Source: CAWIMX01 sp963792785
GTDB lineage: Bacteria; Acidobacteriota; Vicinamibacteria; Vicinamibacterales; CAVVIG01
NCBI GenBank assembly: GCA_963792785.1
Contig: CAWBXO010000001.1
Span: forward strand, 1,860,001 to 1,924,000
Direction of reading: 5' to 3'
DNA: 64,000 nucleotides
Below the pieces are notes generated by a model, which saw nothing but the letters and a program-made list of their open reading frames with translations, searched no databases and had not been told where the DNA came from. A program made the translations under genes and the position numbers. This document shows positions 48,636 through 59,930 of the stretch, piece after piece. Position 1 is the stretch's first letter. Each line of letters starts with the position of its first letter.

Positions 48636-51048
48636 TCAGGCGGCCTCTCCGGCCAGCAGGTCCAGAAGGCGCAACGCCGCCGCCTTCGCCAACGGGCCGG
48701 CCTGTCCCGCCGGACCGACACAGCTCGGACAGCCGCTCTCGCATTCGCATTCCGCGATCAGGCGGCGCGTGGCGCCGACCAGCGCGTCGTGCATGCGGAA
48801 GAGCGGCTCGGAGAACCCGATGCCGCCGGGATAGTTGTCGTAGACGAAGATCCGCGGCGCCAGGTCCCGGCCCGTCTCCGCGTCGCTGTCGATCGAGATG
48901 CCGATGTCGCGCCGGTCGCACATGAGCAGCAGCTGCGCGACCTGGCGCATGGCGTACGCGAGGCCGGAGACCCCGTCCCGGCGGTCGTCCGCCGCGAACG
49001 GCACGCGCGCCATCACGTCGGCCGGCACCGTGAGCCAGTACGCCGTCGTGTGCATCTCCTGCTCGGGCAGATCGAGTTCGCCCGACCCGACGTTCTCGTT
49101 CGTGTAGAACTTGATCTTCTTGAAGCCGACGACGCGCGAGGCCACGTGGACTTCTCCATGTGCTCGCGGGGCCGGCGTCTGCAGCATCTCCGCGAAGGTG
49201 TCGAGCTCGGTGACGCGCGTGTACGTGATCGCGTCGGTGTAGTAGTCGCAGTCGATCTCGCGAACGAAGGCCTTCCGGCCGTCGAAATCGAGGCGGTCAA
49301 CCTGGTAGGCGCGGCCTTCCACGAGGTAAATGGCCTTGGGATGCAGCGTCGACGGCCCGCTCGTGAAATCGGTCTCCCCGATCACGCGCGTCTCGCGCGT
49401 CGTGTCGACGACGACGAAGTTGTCGGAGGAAATCGACCGCAGGCTGACCGCGTCGGCCGGATACGACTCGTGCGTCCACGTCCAACGGCCCTCGCCGGAG
49501 GCGGGGTCGTCCTCGAGGCCGTCCGCCCCGCCCGCGCGGTGCACGAGCCCCTGCTCGGCGAGCAGGCCGAGGATCTGCTGCACGTCGTTCTTCCCGAACC
49601 GCTCGGCGGTCGTGAACGGCAGCTCGAACGCCGCGCACTTCACGTGATCGAGCAGGATGTGGAGGTTGTCCGGATCGATGAGCGCGCGCTCGGGCGAGGC
49701 GTCGAAGAAGTACGACGGGTGGCGCACGACGAACTGGTCGAGCGGCGCGCTCGAGGCCACCAGCACGGCCGCCGACCGGCTGCTCCGCCGGCCCGCCCGC
49801 CCGGCGCGCTGCCACGTGGCCGCGATCGTGCCCGGATAGCCGGCCATCACCGCGACGTCGAGCGCGCCGATGTCGATGCCCAGTTCGAGCGCGTTGGTCG
49901 AGACGACGGCGCGCACGGCATCCCTCGCGCAGCCCGCGCTCGATCTCCCGCCGCCGGTTCGGCAGGTAGCCGCCGCGGTAGCCGCGGATCCGCTCCGACC
50001 CGGGGCCGTCCTCGAAATCGTCCTTGAGATACGTCGTGAGCAGCTCGGTCGAGAGCCGGCTCTGCGCGAAGACAATGAGCTGAAGCTGGCGCTTGAGGAA
50101 CTCGGTCGCCACGCGCCGCGTCTCGCTGAGGTACGACCGGCGGATGCCAAGCGCCTGGTTCACGACCGGCGGGTTCACGAACACGAACACCTTCTCGCCG
50201 CGGGGCGCGCCGCTCCGCTCCACCAGCTCGAACGGCGCCTCGGTGAGCCGCTCGGCCAGTTCGCGCGGGTTCGCGATCGTCGCCGACGAGCAGATGAACA
50301 CGGGCTGCGAGCCATAGTGCGCGCAGATGCGCCGGAGGCGGCGCAGCACGTTCGCCAGGTGGCTGCCGAAGACGCCACGATAGGCGTGCAGCTCGTCGAT
50401 GACCACGTAGCGGAGATTCTCGAAGAGCTTCGCCCACCGCGGATGGTGCGGCAGGATGCCCGAGTGCAGCATGTCGGGGTTGCTCAGCACCAGGTGCGCG
50501 CGGGTCCGGATCGTCCGGCGCGCGTCCTGCGGCGTGTCGCCGTCGTAGGTGAAGACGCCGATCTCGGCCCCGGACGCCGCCTCGACGGCCCCAGTGAGCG
50601 CCGTCAGCTCGGCCAACTGGTCCTGCGCGAGGGCCTTCGTCGGGAAGAGGTACAGCGCCCGGCTCGCCGGATCCGACAGCGTCGCGTGGAGCACCGGCGC
50701 GTTGTAGCAAAGCGTCTTGCCCGACGCCGTCGGCGTCGTGATGACGACGTTCCGCCCGGCCAGGGCGTGGTCGATGGCTTCAGCCTGATGCGTGTAGAGC
50801 CGCTCCAGCCCGCGGGCGGCGAGCGCCCGCGTCAGCCGCTCGTCGAGCGCGGCAGGAAACGGCGCGTAGCACGCCGCCACGGCCGGCAGCAGCCGGACCG
50901 CGGTGACGCGGTGGTCGGGGGTGTCGGGCCGCTCGAGCGCGCGATCGGGCGCCAGCCGATCGAGAGCCGCGTCGAGGGCGCCGTCGCGCCGCGACACCGG
51001 CACCAGGCCCGTCGCTCCATCCCGCGCCGCGTCGTGACCCTGCAACAT
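48636..51048 (-). CDS. YprA/MrfA-like DEAD-box helicase with DUF1998 domain (one inserted base)
   Basis: ATG 51048 is preferred; TTG 51084 would add 12 residues. Motif I TTPTASGKTLCYNAP, motif II VVIDELHAYRGVFG (DELH form) and motif III FICSSATIANP define the first RecA domain. The second has VVSTNALELGIDIGALD and WQRAGRAGRR. An extra base near 49922 separates the two halves; without it the protein has 803 residues. The C-terminal DUF1998 region ends with the four-Cys cluster CECESGCPSC, as in MrfA. It is paired with the exonuclease gene 4 bp downstream. Confidence 0.85.
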
Positions 51049-51208
51049 CGCCGGAATCGTACCAGTCGACAGGGGGGCGATCAAGAGGTGAAAGTGCCGA
51101 AGACTGCGATATTTTTACACGCGATCCAATTGATTCCAAAGGATCTGGCTGTTACTCTGGCCGCGTCCTGTCGATACAGAAAGACGGAACTCGAAAGGAG
51201 CTCTGAAG

Positions 51209-51472
51209 ATGGGCAGATGGCAGCCGCAGGTGCGGCACCGAGGGTTTTTCCTTCACTCGGACAACGGCGAGACCGACGCCGCCGAACGCGAAGCTCCGGA
51301 AGGCATGGTTGTGCGCGTCCGGCTGTCCAAGCCCGCCACATCCCGCCACGTGGGCGGCTCCACCCACTCAGGCCGATCCCGCTCCCCCATCCATCACACC
51401 GACGAAGACCGCCCCGCGATCAGATCAGGGAGCGTGACTGGCAGCCGTCAACGGTCACACTGGCCCCGCTGA
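51209..51472 (+). CDS. Possible small basic protein (87 aa), or no gene
   Basis: This lies in the 371-bp space between the helicase gene and the SDR gene. A good Shine-Dalgarno (AAAGGAG) stands 8 bp before ATG 51209. The product is Arg/Ser/His-rich, without recognisable domain, and its 3' end runs antisense into the SDR gene by about 53 bp. The base composition is not clearly coding. I include it because of the ribosome-binding site; otherwise the interval shows no feature. Confidence 0.25.
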   Translation: MGRWQPQVRHRGFFLHSDNGETDAAEREAPEGMVVRVRLSKPATSRHVGGSTHSGRSRSPIHHTDEDRPAIRSGSVTGSRQRSHWPR

Positions 51473-52199
51473 TCCAGCTCGCCTTCGGCGACGCAAGGAA
51501 CGCGACCACCGCGCCGACTTCCTCAGCGCGGCCGAATCTGCCGAACGGCAGTTCGCGGGCGACGAACTCGGCAATCCCCGCCGGGTCCGCCTGCTGCCGC
51601 TTCGCCCAGGAGCCACCCGGAAACAGGATCGAACCCGGCGCCACGCTGTTCACGCGGATGCCGTCCCGCGCGAGCTGCTGCGCCATCGACTTCGCCAGGC
51701 TGATCTCGGCCGCCTTCACCGCGTTGTACGTCATCCGTCCGCCCGATTCGCGTCCGTAGATCGACGCGACCATCACGATCGCGCCGCCGCCGCGGCGCCG
51801 CATGTGCGGCACGGCCAGGCGCGACGCGCGGATGGCCGGAAACAGCGTCTGGTCCATCGCCTCCTGCCACTCCGCGTCCGATGTGTCGGCAATCATCGCG
51901 CCCCGGGCCAGACCGACGTTGTTCACGAGGATGTCGAGCCCGCCGAAGCGCTCGACCGTCCGCGTGACGACCAACTCGACGCCGGCGGCCGTCGCGAGAT
52001 CGGCCGTGACCGCCTCGACGCGATCCGGCCCGCCCGCCGCGCCGGCCACCTCGGCCGCCGCCTCGCGCAGCCGCTCGGCCCCGCGCGCGGAGATCGTCAC
52101 GCAGCAGCCCTCCGCCGCAAGCGCCCCGGCCGAGGCGAGCCCCAGCCCCCGGCTCGAGCCCGTGACGATCGCCACCTTGTCCGTCAGCCCGAGTTCCAT
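51420..52199 (-). CDS. Short-chain dehydrogenase/reductase
   Basis: 259 residues, classical SDR. NAD(P) site TGSSRGLG (about 13-20), the NNVG structural motif (about 92-95), catalytic Ser in VMVASIYG, and Tyr-x3-Lys in TYNAVKAAE (about 160-164). The C-terminus WISGASVTVDGC is the usual substrate-loop and dimer end. The Arg at position 17 after the Ser pair hints at NADP preference. Resemblance is to 3-oxoacyl-ACP reductase/glucose dehydrogenase type enzymes; the substrate is not assignable. The upstream space to the DUF547 gene is filled by a repeat array. Confidence 0.85.
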   Translation of the reverse strand: MELGLTDKVAIVTGSSRGLGLASAGALAAEGCCVTISARGAERLREAAAEVAGAAGGPDRVEAVTADLATAAGVELVVTRTVERFGGLDILVNNVGLARGAMIADTSDAEWQEAMDQTLFPAIRASRLAVPHMRRRGGGAIVMVASIYGRESGGRMTYNAVKAAEISLAKSMAQQLARDGIRVNSVAPGSILFPGGSWAKRQQADPAGIAEFVARELPFGRFGRAEEVGAVVAFLASPKASWISGASVTVDGCQSRSLI

Positions 52200-52202
52200 G
52201 TC

Positions 52203-52282
52203 CCCCCAGAACCTCCCGAACCCCCAGAACCCTAGAACCGAACCCTCAGAACCGTTAGAACCTTCAGAACCCTCTGAACCCT
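52203..52282. repeat. AGAACCCT-type tandem array (8-9 bp units)
   Basis: Around nine variant copies of (C/T)AGAACC(C/G) or CGAACCC fill the whole gap between the SDR start and the DUF547 stop. Only one orientation is present. The unit is the same as in the right arm of the array at 55943-56014. Confidence 0.85.
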
Positions 52283-53117
52283 ATCTGCCCGTGAGATCGT
52301 TCAGCCGCCAGTCGAACGGGATGTAGGCCATCCGGAACTGGTTGGCGTCGAGGAACTGCCGCTCGAACCCGAGCAGGCGCGGCTGGATGAACGCCAGCAC
52401 GGCGCGTTCGATAGGACTCCGCGCCGAGAAGAGCGACGGCGCGGCGTCGGCGTCGGCCTTCACGAACGCGTCCGCGCGCCACGAGAACACCGAGCTGACC
52501 GACACGACGCCCTCGGCGGCGTCGATGACCAGGCACTGCGACCGGTTCGGGCAGTCGGTCGCGATGCTCGACAGCTGGGCCTCGAGGCGCTCCGCCGTGT
52601 ACGCCTCGCTGCGGAGGCGGCCGCTCCCGAGCGCGCCGCGCCCGAGGGCGAGGAAGACGCGCGGATCGCCAAAGGGCGCGAGCACGTCCTGCTCGATCTG
52701 ATCGAGCGTGACCGATCGCCCGCCGACCATGTGCGTCGTCCGATCGAAGGCGCCGGGAATCTGGCGGATGCTGTTCCGCGGGTACAGGTCCGACCGTCCC
52801 GCGATCGGGTAGCCCCTCACGATCGTCTGGAGCACGATGGCGTTGTAGGCATTGATCCAGAACGCGACCTGGTCGTCGCGCGTGAGCGTGTCTGGCCGCA
52901 CGCCGGCGAGCGACGCGACGTACTGATCGATCCGCGGCTGCAGGCCCTTGAGCGCCCGGTAGTAGACCATGCCGTCGCGGACGTACTGGTCGAGCAGTTG
53001 ATCGTACCTGGCGTCGCGCGCCGGCACGCGCGGTTCCTGCGCGCCCGACCGCGCCGCCGCGCCGACGACCAGCAGCACCAGCACACCCACGCCAATCGCC
53101 GCTCGCGCGCGCATCAT
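52281..53117 (-). CDS. DUF547 domain protein, secreted
   Basis: 278 residues with a signal peptide (IGVGVLVLLVVGAAARSGAQ). The DUF547 core is recognised by QVAFWINAYNAIVLQTIV (about 87-104), then RNSIRQIPGAFDRTTHMVGGRSVTLDQIEQDVL and FGDPRVFLALGRGALGSGRL, the conserved order of this family. Function is unknown; the fold has been compared with papain-like or transglutaminase-like proteins. Cys occurs in ATDCPNRSQC. The 3' end touches the AGAACC repeat array and the 5' side a CTC-rich array. Confidence 0.82.
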   Translation of the reverse strand: MMRARAAIGVGVLVLLVVGAAARSGAQEPRVPARDARYDQLLDQYVRDGMVYYRALKGLQPRIDQYVASLAGVRPDTLTRDDQVAFWINAYNAIVLQTIVRGYPIAGRSDLYPRNSIRQIPGAFDRTTHMVGGRSVTLDQIEQDVLAPFGDPRVFLALGRGALGSGRLRSEAYTAERLEAQLSSIATDCPNRSQCLVIDAAEGVVSVSSVFSWRADAFVKADADAAPSLFSARSPIERAVLAFIQPRLLGFERQFLDANQFRMAYIPFDWRLNDLTGR

Positions 53118-53129
53118 GCCTTCACTTCC

Positions 53130-53159
53130 ACAGCTCCTCAGCTCCTCAGCTCCTCAGCT
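53130..53159. repeat. AGCTCCTC 8-bp tandem repeat
   Basis: 3.75 perfect copies of AGCTCCTC between the DUF547 start and the hydrolase stop. Read on the minus strand it is GAGGAGCT, which places several Shine-Dalgarno-like GGAG sequences just ahead of the DUF547 gene. Confidence 0.85.
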
Positions 53160-53169
53160 CCGCGTGGGA

Positions 53170-53979
53170 CTATACCCGATGCTCGAGAAAGTGCGCGACG
53201 GCGCGATTGAACGCCCTCGGCGCTTCGAGGTTCGAGAGATGGCCCGCGCCCGGCACGCGGACGAGCTCCGCGCCGGCGAGGCCCTGCTTCAGGGCCTCGG
53301 CCGCCGCCGGCGGCGTGAGGGTATCTTCCTCGCCCACGACGACGAGCGCGGGGACGTGAATGCCCGCGAGCAGCGGCGTCGAGTCGGGACGCCGCATCAT
53401 CGCGGTCACCGCGCCAGACACGGCCACCGGGCCGTTGGCGAGGATCAAGTCGCGCACGGACTCGACAATCGCGGGACGCTCGCGGCGCGTCGTGCCCCCG
53501 AGAAGTTTCGGCACCATGTCGTCAGCCACGGCCGCGACGCCGCGCTCGGCCACGAGGGCGAGCATGCGCCGCCGCGCGGCGAGCCCCTCGTCCGAGTCCG
53601 CTCCGGCGCGCGTGTCGGCGAGGATCAGGCCGCGCACGTAGCTCGGCACGAGACGCAGCAGCGCGAAGGCGACGTACCCGCCCATCGACAAACCGCCGAC
53701 GACGACATCGTGCAGGTGCAGCGTGTCGAGGAGATCGATGAGATCGGCGGCGTAGTCTTCGAGGCTCTCGGCCGGCGGATCGGCGGCGCCCTCGCCGAAT
53801 CCACGCAGGTCCGGCGCGACGACGCGCCAGCCGCCCTCGGCGAGGGCGAGCTGCGGCTCCCACATGCGGGCGCTCAGGGGAAACGCGTGCAGGAGCACGA
53901 GCGTGCCGCGCGGACGCTGGTGGATCGCGGGGCCGCTCGGCGTGGCCTCGAGATAACGCAGGCGGCCGACGGAAGGCAC
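53170..53979 (-). CDS. Alpha/beta hydrolase
   Basis: 269 residues. The oxyanion region LVLLHAFPLSARMWEPQL, nucleophile elbow GGLSMGGYVAFAL (Ser about 97), Asp in VVGEEDTLTPP (about 218) and His in GAGHLSNLEAP (about 246) are in standard order. The layout matches the 3-oxoadipate enol-lactonase/esterase subgroup. Substrate unknown. It diverges from the MutS-like gene with a 50-bp gap. Confidence 0.85.
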   Translation of the reverse strand: MPSVGRLRYLEATPSGPAIHQRPRGTLVLLHAFPLSARMWEPQLALAEGGWRVVAPDLRGFGEGAADPPAESLEDYAADLIDLLDTLHLHDVVVGGLSMGGYVAFALLRLVPSYVRGLILADTRAGADSDEGLAARRRMLALVAERGVAAVADDMVPKLLGGTTRRERPAIVESVRDLILANGPVAVSGAVTAMMRRPDSTPLLAGIHVPALVVVGEEDTLTPPAAAEALKQGLAGAELVRVPGAGHLSNLEAPRAFNRAVAHFLEHRV

Positions 53980-54029
53980 GCCCGATTGTACCGGAACGCG
54001 GGCCGTCGCCGGTCGGGTAGGATCCCGGC

Positions 54030-55850
54030 ATGACCACGCCGCAGGGCGCCCCTATCGGCGAGACCTACCAGGCCCGCCTGGCGGCGCGGCGCGTCTCGCT
54101 CGCGTCGCGTGACCGGCAGCACACCCGGCTCGGCCGGATCCGTCTGGCCCTCGTCCTGGCCGCGCTCGCGATGGCGATCGTGTGGGGCACGGCGCCGGGC
54201 TGGTGGTACGCCGTGCCGCTCGCGATCTTCCTCATCGTCGCGATCGTGCACGCGGTGGTGATCGATCGCCGCACCCGCGACGGCCGCGCGGTCCGCTTCT
54301 ACGAGAGCGGACTGGCGCGCCTCGACGACGCGTGGATGGGCACGGGAGACGGGGGCGATCGCTATCGGAGCCCCGAGCATCCGTACGCCGAGGACCTCGA
54401 CCTCTTCGGGCGCGGCAGCGCGTTCGAACTGTTCGGCACGGCGCGCACGCGCGCCGGACAGGACACGATCGCGCGCTGGCTCCTCGAGGCTGCCGACCCC
54501 TCGGTCGTGCGCGCGCGCCACGACGCCGTCCGCGAGCTGCAGCCCCGGCTCGATCTGCGCGAGGCGCTGGCGCTCCACGGTGACGACCTCGGCGCCGGCG
54601 ACGCCGCGCGCCTGCGCCGGTGGGCGACGGCCCCGCCCGTGCTCACGGGCATCGCGCCGCGCCTGATCCTGGCCGTGCTCGCGCTGGGCGTCGCCGGGGT
54701 CTGCGCCGCCTGGTGGTTCCAGGGCACGCTCGATGCGCGGATCTGGCAGCCGCTGCTCGCGCTGCTCGTGGCCGAAGCCGCGGTCGCCGCCTGGTTTCAC
54801 GCGCGGGTGAAGGCCGTGGTGGACGCCGTCGAGCTGCCAGCGGGAGATCTCACGCTGCTCGCGGGCGTGCTCCGCACGATCGCGCGCGAGCCGGCCGCGG
54901 CGGACGCGCTCAGGCGGATTCAGGGCGCACTCCAGGGCGAAGGCGGCGGCGCCGCGGCGGAGATCGCGCGGCTGGATCGGCTGGTCGGTGTGCTGCAGTC
55001 GCGGCGCAACCCCGTGTTCGCGATGGTGGCGGCGGCGTTCACGTGCACCACACAGACGGCGTTCGCGATCGAGGCATGGCGCGCCCGAGCCGGCGCGGCC
55101 GTGCCGGGCTGGCTGGACGCGATCGGCGAATTCGAGGCGCTCACCGCGATCGCCGGTCACGCCGCCGAGCAGCCCGGCCGCGTGTTCCCGGAGCTCGACG
55201 CGGGGCCGCCCGCGATCGACGCCAACGCCCTCGCCCACCCGCTGCTGCCACGAGGCGCCATCGCGAACGACGTCGCCCTCGGCGGCGGCGCGCCGCGCGT
55301 GCTCGTCGTCAGCGGATCGAACATGTCAGGCAAGAGCACGCTGCTCAGGGCCGTCGGCCTCAACGTCGTGCTCGCGCAGATGGGCGCGCCGGTTCGGGCG
55401 TCGGCCTTTCGCGTGTCGCCCCTGGCGGTCGGCGCCGCGATCCGGATTCAGGATTCGCTGGTCGACGGCCGCTCGCGGTTTCTCGCCGAGGTGCTCCGGA
55501 TCAAGCAGGTCGTGGATCTGGCCCGCGCGCGCGGCGGCGCGGCGCTGTTCCTGCTCGATGAGATTCTGGGCGGCACGAACTCCGACGATCGGCGCGCCGG
55601 CGCCGAGGCGGTCCTGACCGGCCTGCTGCAGCTTGGAGCGGTGGGGCTGATCACGACGCACGACCTGTCGCTCGGCGCCGTGGCGGACCGGCTCGCGCCG
55701 CGGGCCTCGAACGTGCACTTCGCGGACGAGTTCGACGGGGGCGGCCTGAGCTTCGACTTCCGCCTGCGGCCGGGGATCGTGCGCACCAGCAACGCGCTGG
55801 CGCTGATGCGATCGGTGGGACTGGAAGTCGATGGTGTTACAGAGATCTAG
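54030..55850 (+). CDS. Membrane-anchored MutS-like ATPase
   Basis: 606 residues. Two N-terminal hydrophobic helices (IRLALVLAALAMAIVWG, WWYAVPLAIFLIVAIVHAVVI, about 38-80) and a second pair (LILAVLALGVAGVCAAWW, LLALLVAEAAVAAWF, about 210-255) flank a degenerate MutS core. The C-terminal ATPase is good: Walker A VVSGSNMSGKSTLLRAVG (about 428-445), signature DSLVDGRSRFLAEV, Walker B ALFLLDEILGGTNSDDR and the switch His in LITTHDLSL. No mismatch-binding F-x-E domain is present. It belongs to the MutS-like membrane proteins of unknown role. Confidence 0.82.
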   Translation: MTTPQGAPIGETYQARLAARRVSLASRDRQHTRLGRIRLALVLAALAMAIVWGTAPGWWYAVPLAIFLIVAIVHAVVIDRRTRDGRAVRFYESGLARLDDAWMGTGDGGDRYRSPEHPYAEDLDLFGRGSAFELFGTARTRAGQDTIARWLLEAADPSVVRARHDAVRELQPRLDLREALALHGDDLGAGDAARLRRWATAPPVLTGIAPRLILAVLALGVAGVCAAWWFQGTLDARIWQPLLALLVAEAAVAAWFHARVKAVVDAVELPAGDLTLLAGVLRTIAREPAAADALRRIQGALQGEGGGAAAEIARLDRLVGVLQSRRNPVFAMVAAAFTCTTQTAFAIEAWRARAGAAVPGWLDAIGEFEALTAIAGHAAEQPGRVFPELDAGPPAIDANALAHPLLPRGAIANDVALGGGAPRVLVVSGSNMSGKSTLLRAVGLNVVLAQMGAPVRASAFRVSPLAVGAAIRIQDSLVDGRSRFLAEVLRIKQVVDLARARGGAALFLLDEILGGTNSDDRRAGAEAVLTGLLQLGAVGLITTHDLSLGAVADRLAPRASNVHFADEFDGGGLSFDFRLRPGIVRTSNALALMRSVGLEVDGVTEI

Positions 55851-56015
55851 CGGTTCTGGGGGTTCCGGGGGTTCTGGGGGTTCTGGAGGTCGGGTTCTGG
55901 GTTCTGGAGGTTCGGGGGTTCTGGAGGTTCGGTGCCTGGCTGCGAACCAGAACCCTTGGAACCTTCAGAACCCGACCTCCAGAACTCCCAGAACCCCTGG
56001 AACCCTAGAACCGCT
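55851..56015. repeat. Giant head-to-head inverted array GGTTCTGG / CCAGAACC
   Basis: The left arm (55851-55931) carries about nine GGTTCTGGG-type units of 8-9 bp. The right arm (55943-56014) carries about eight CCAGAACCC-type units. The outermost ends are exact complements (GCGGTTCT and AGAACCGC). It separates two convergent genes and could terminate both transcripts. Confidence 0.88.
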
Positions 56016-56026
56016 CGATTACTGAA

Positions 56027-56596
56027 CTACCGTCCCCTACCGCCTCGCATCTGCTGGCGCTCGGTGGACGGCGGCACCATGCCCTTCGCGCGCATGTAGA
56101 CGGCGATCGTTCCGTACATCTCGTTGTTGTGAATGACGACGTTCGCGGCGAGGGCGCCCTTGGCGATCTGGCCGCGCCCCTGCGTGACGAACTCGTTCAC
56201 GTTCTGCGGCGTGAGGGCCGCGAACGCCTGATCGCACAGGGCGAAGGAATCGGCCAGCGCCTTGACGAACTCGGCCTTCGTCTTCAGGTCCTGCTCCAGG
56301 TTCTTGCCCTGGGCCGGGTTGGCGGCGCCCGACAGCGCCGAACAGTAGCCGAACTGCGCCGCGGCGGTATGCGCGACCGCCTGGCCGAAGGTCCGCAGCT
56401 CGGGCGCCGGGCCCGGCTTGAAGCCGTAGTCGGCCTCGGGCATCTCGTCGGCGGCCGCCGCCAGGTTGGCTTTCACGCCGGCGTACGACCGCTGCAGGCT
56501 GGTGGCAAGGTCCACCGGGGCGGCGGCGGGAGGCTGGGCGAGGGCGGCGGAGGCCGCGAGGGTGATTCCGGACACGAGACACAGCACGCGCTTCAT
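56027..56596 (-). CDS. Secreted DinB-like protein
   Basis: 189 residues from ATG 56596 with AAGGAG upstream. The signal peptide MKRVLCLVSGITLAASAALA ends before QPPAAAP. A DinB/YfiT four-helix bundle follows: LATSLQRSYAGVKANLAAAADEM, then FGQAVAHTAAAQFGYC and VVIHNNEMYGTIAVYMRAKGMVPPS. The two conserved His positions (AHT and IHN) fit the metal site. Function unknown; many Acidobacteria encode exported DinB proteins. The C-terminus is Arg/Gly-rich. Confidence 0.83.
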   Translation of the reverse strand: MKRVLCLVSGITLAASAALAQPPAAAPVDLATSLQRSYAGVKANLAAAADEMPEADYGFKPGPAPELRTFGQAVAHTAAAQFGYCSALSGAANPAQGKNLEQDLKTKAEFVKALADSFALCDQAFAALTPQNVNEFVTQGRGQIAKGALAANVVIHNNEMYGTIAVYMRAKGMVPPSTERQQMRGGRGR

Positions 56597-56710
56597 CACA
56601 GGTAGCTCCTTCGAAGGACGAGGACGGCTTCGACTGTACGCCGCCGCCCAGCCCACCGCAAGCGGCCCGCGGATTTTCACATGTCAGGGGAGAGGGAGTG
56701 TAGGCGTAGA

Positions 56711-56755
56711 GATTAGAGGGCAGGGATTAGGAACCTCCCCTAACCCCTAACCCCG
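56711..56755. repeat. GGATTAGG / CCTAACCCC inverted short array
   Basis: GATTAG, AGGG and GGGATTAGG units face CCCTAACCCCTAACCCC across a 5-nt centre, in the gap between the DinB-like start and the nrdJ stop. Same architecture as the other inverted arrays, with a different unit. Confidence 0.72.
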
Positions 56756-56771
56756 ACAGGTCTTATTCTTC

Positions 56772-59627
<2,856 letters not shown>

Positions 59628-59743
59628 GTCCCCTCCACTCGCACCGTTGGAGACGGCTTCCCGCCCCGGAAGCCGGCTCTGAACTCAGATTGGAATCTCT
59701 CGAGGTCAGACTGGATCACGGCCAAAATCGCTGACCGCGGCCC

Positions 59744-59766
59744 GGCGAGAAGCTGGGAGTTTCTCG
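59744..59766 (-). promoter_or_regulatory. Stem-loop in the nrdJ leader
   Basis: Perfect 7-bp inverted repeat GCGAGAA (59744-59750) and TTCTCGC (59760-59766) with a 9-nt loop, inside the roughly 160-nt predicted 5' leader. I looked for a cobalamin riboswitch here and found no B12 box. Confidence 0.4.
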
Positions 59767-59794
59767 CGCTTGCCTGTTCCTGCTACGGCCGACC

Positions 59795-59823
59795 ACTATG
59801 AGGTGCCCCCCCTGGTTTGTCAA
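59795..59823 (-). promoter_or_regulatory. Promoter of nrdJ
   Basis: Minus-strand TTGACA (59818-59823), 17-nt spacer, CATAGT (59795-59800). A second weaker candidate (TTGCGA, 17 nt, CACAAT) overlaps the NrdR boxes just upstream. The 303-bp gap 59628-59930 otherwise holds only the leader and these elements. Confidence 0.55.
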
Positions 59824-59831
59824 GCGTGTAA

Positions 59832-59879
59832 ACACTAGATATTGTGTATCGCTTTTAGGTCAGTCGCAAGATATTGACA
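59832..59879. promoter_or_regulatory. Pair of NrdR boxes
   Basis: Box 1 ACACTAGATATTGTGT (59832-59847) is close to the NrdR consensus. Box 2 (59864-59879) shares the core AAGATATTG. The centres are 32 bp apart, the three-turn spacing normal for NrdR sites. They lie upstream of nrdJ and between it and the divergent protease gene. Confidence 0.8.
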
Positions 59880-59930
59880 TTCTTGTAGGTCGAACGGGCC
59901 GCGACGTGCGGCTAGAATTGGCGGAAATCC

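Noticed and set aside
55851..56015. A CRISPR array.
   Set aside because: Units are only 8-9 bp, with no 30-40 bp spacers and no cas genes nearby.
59628..59794. Cobalamin riboswitch in the nrdJ leader.
   Set aside because: No B12-box sequence or multi-stem arrangement could be found; only one simple stem-loop is present.
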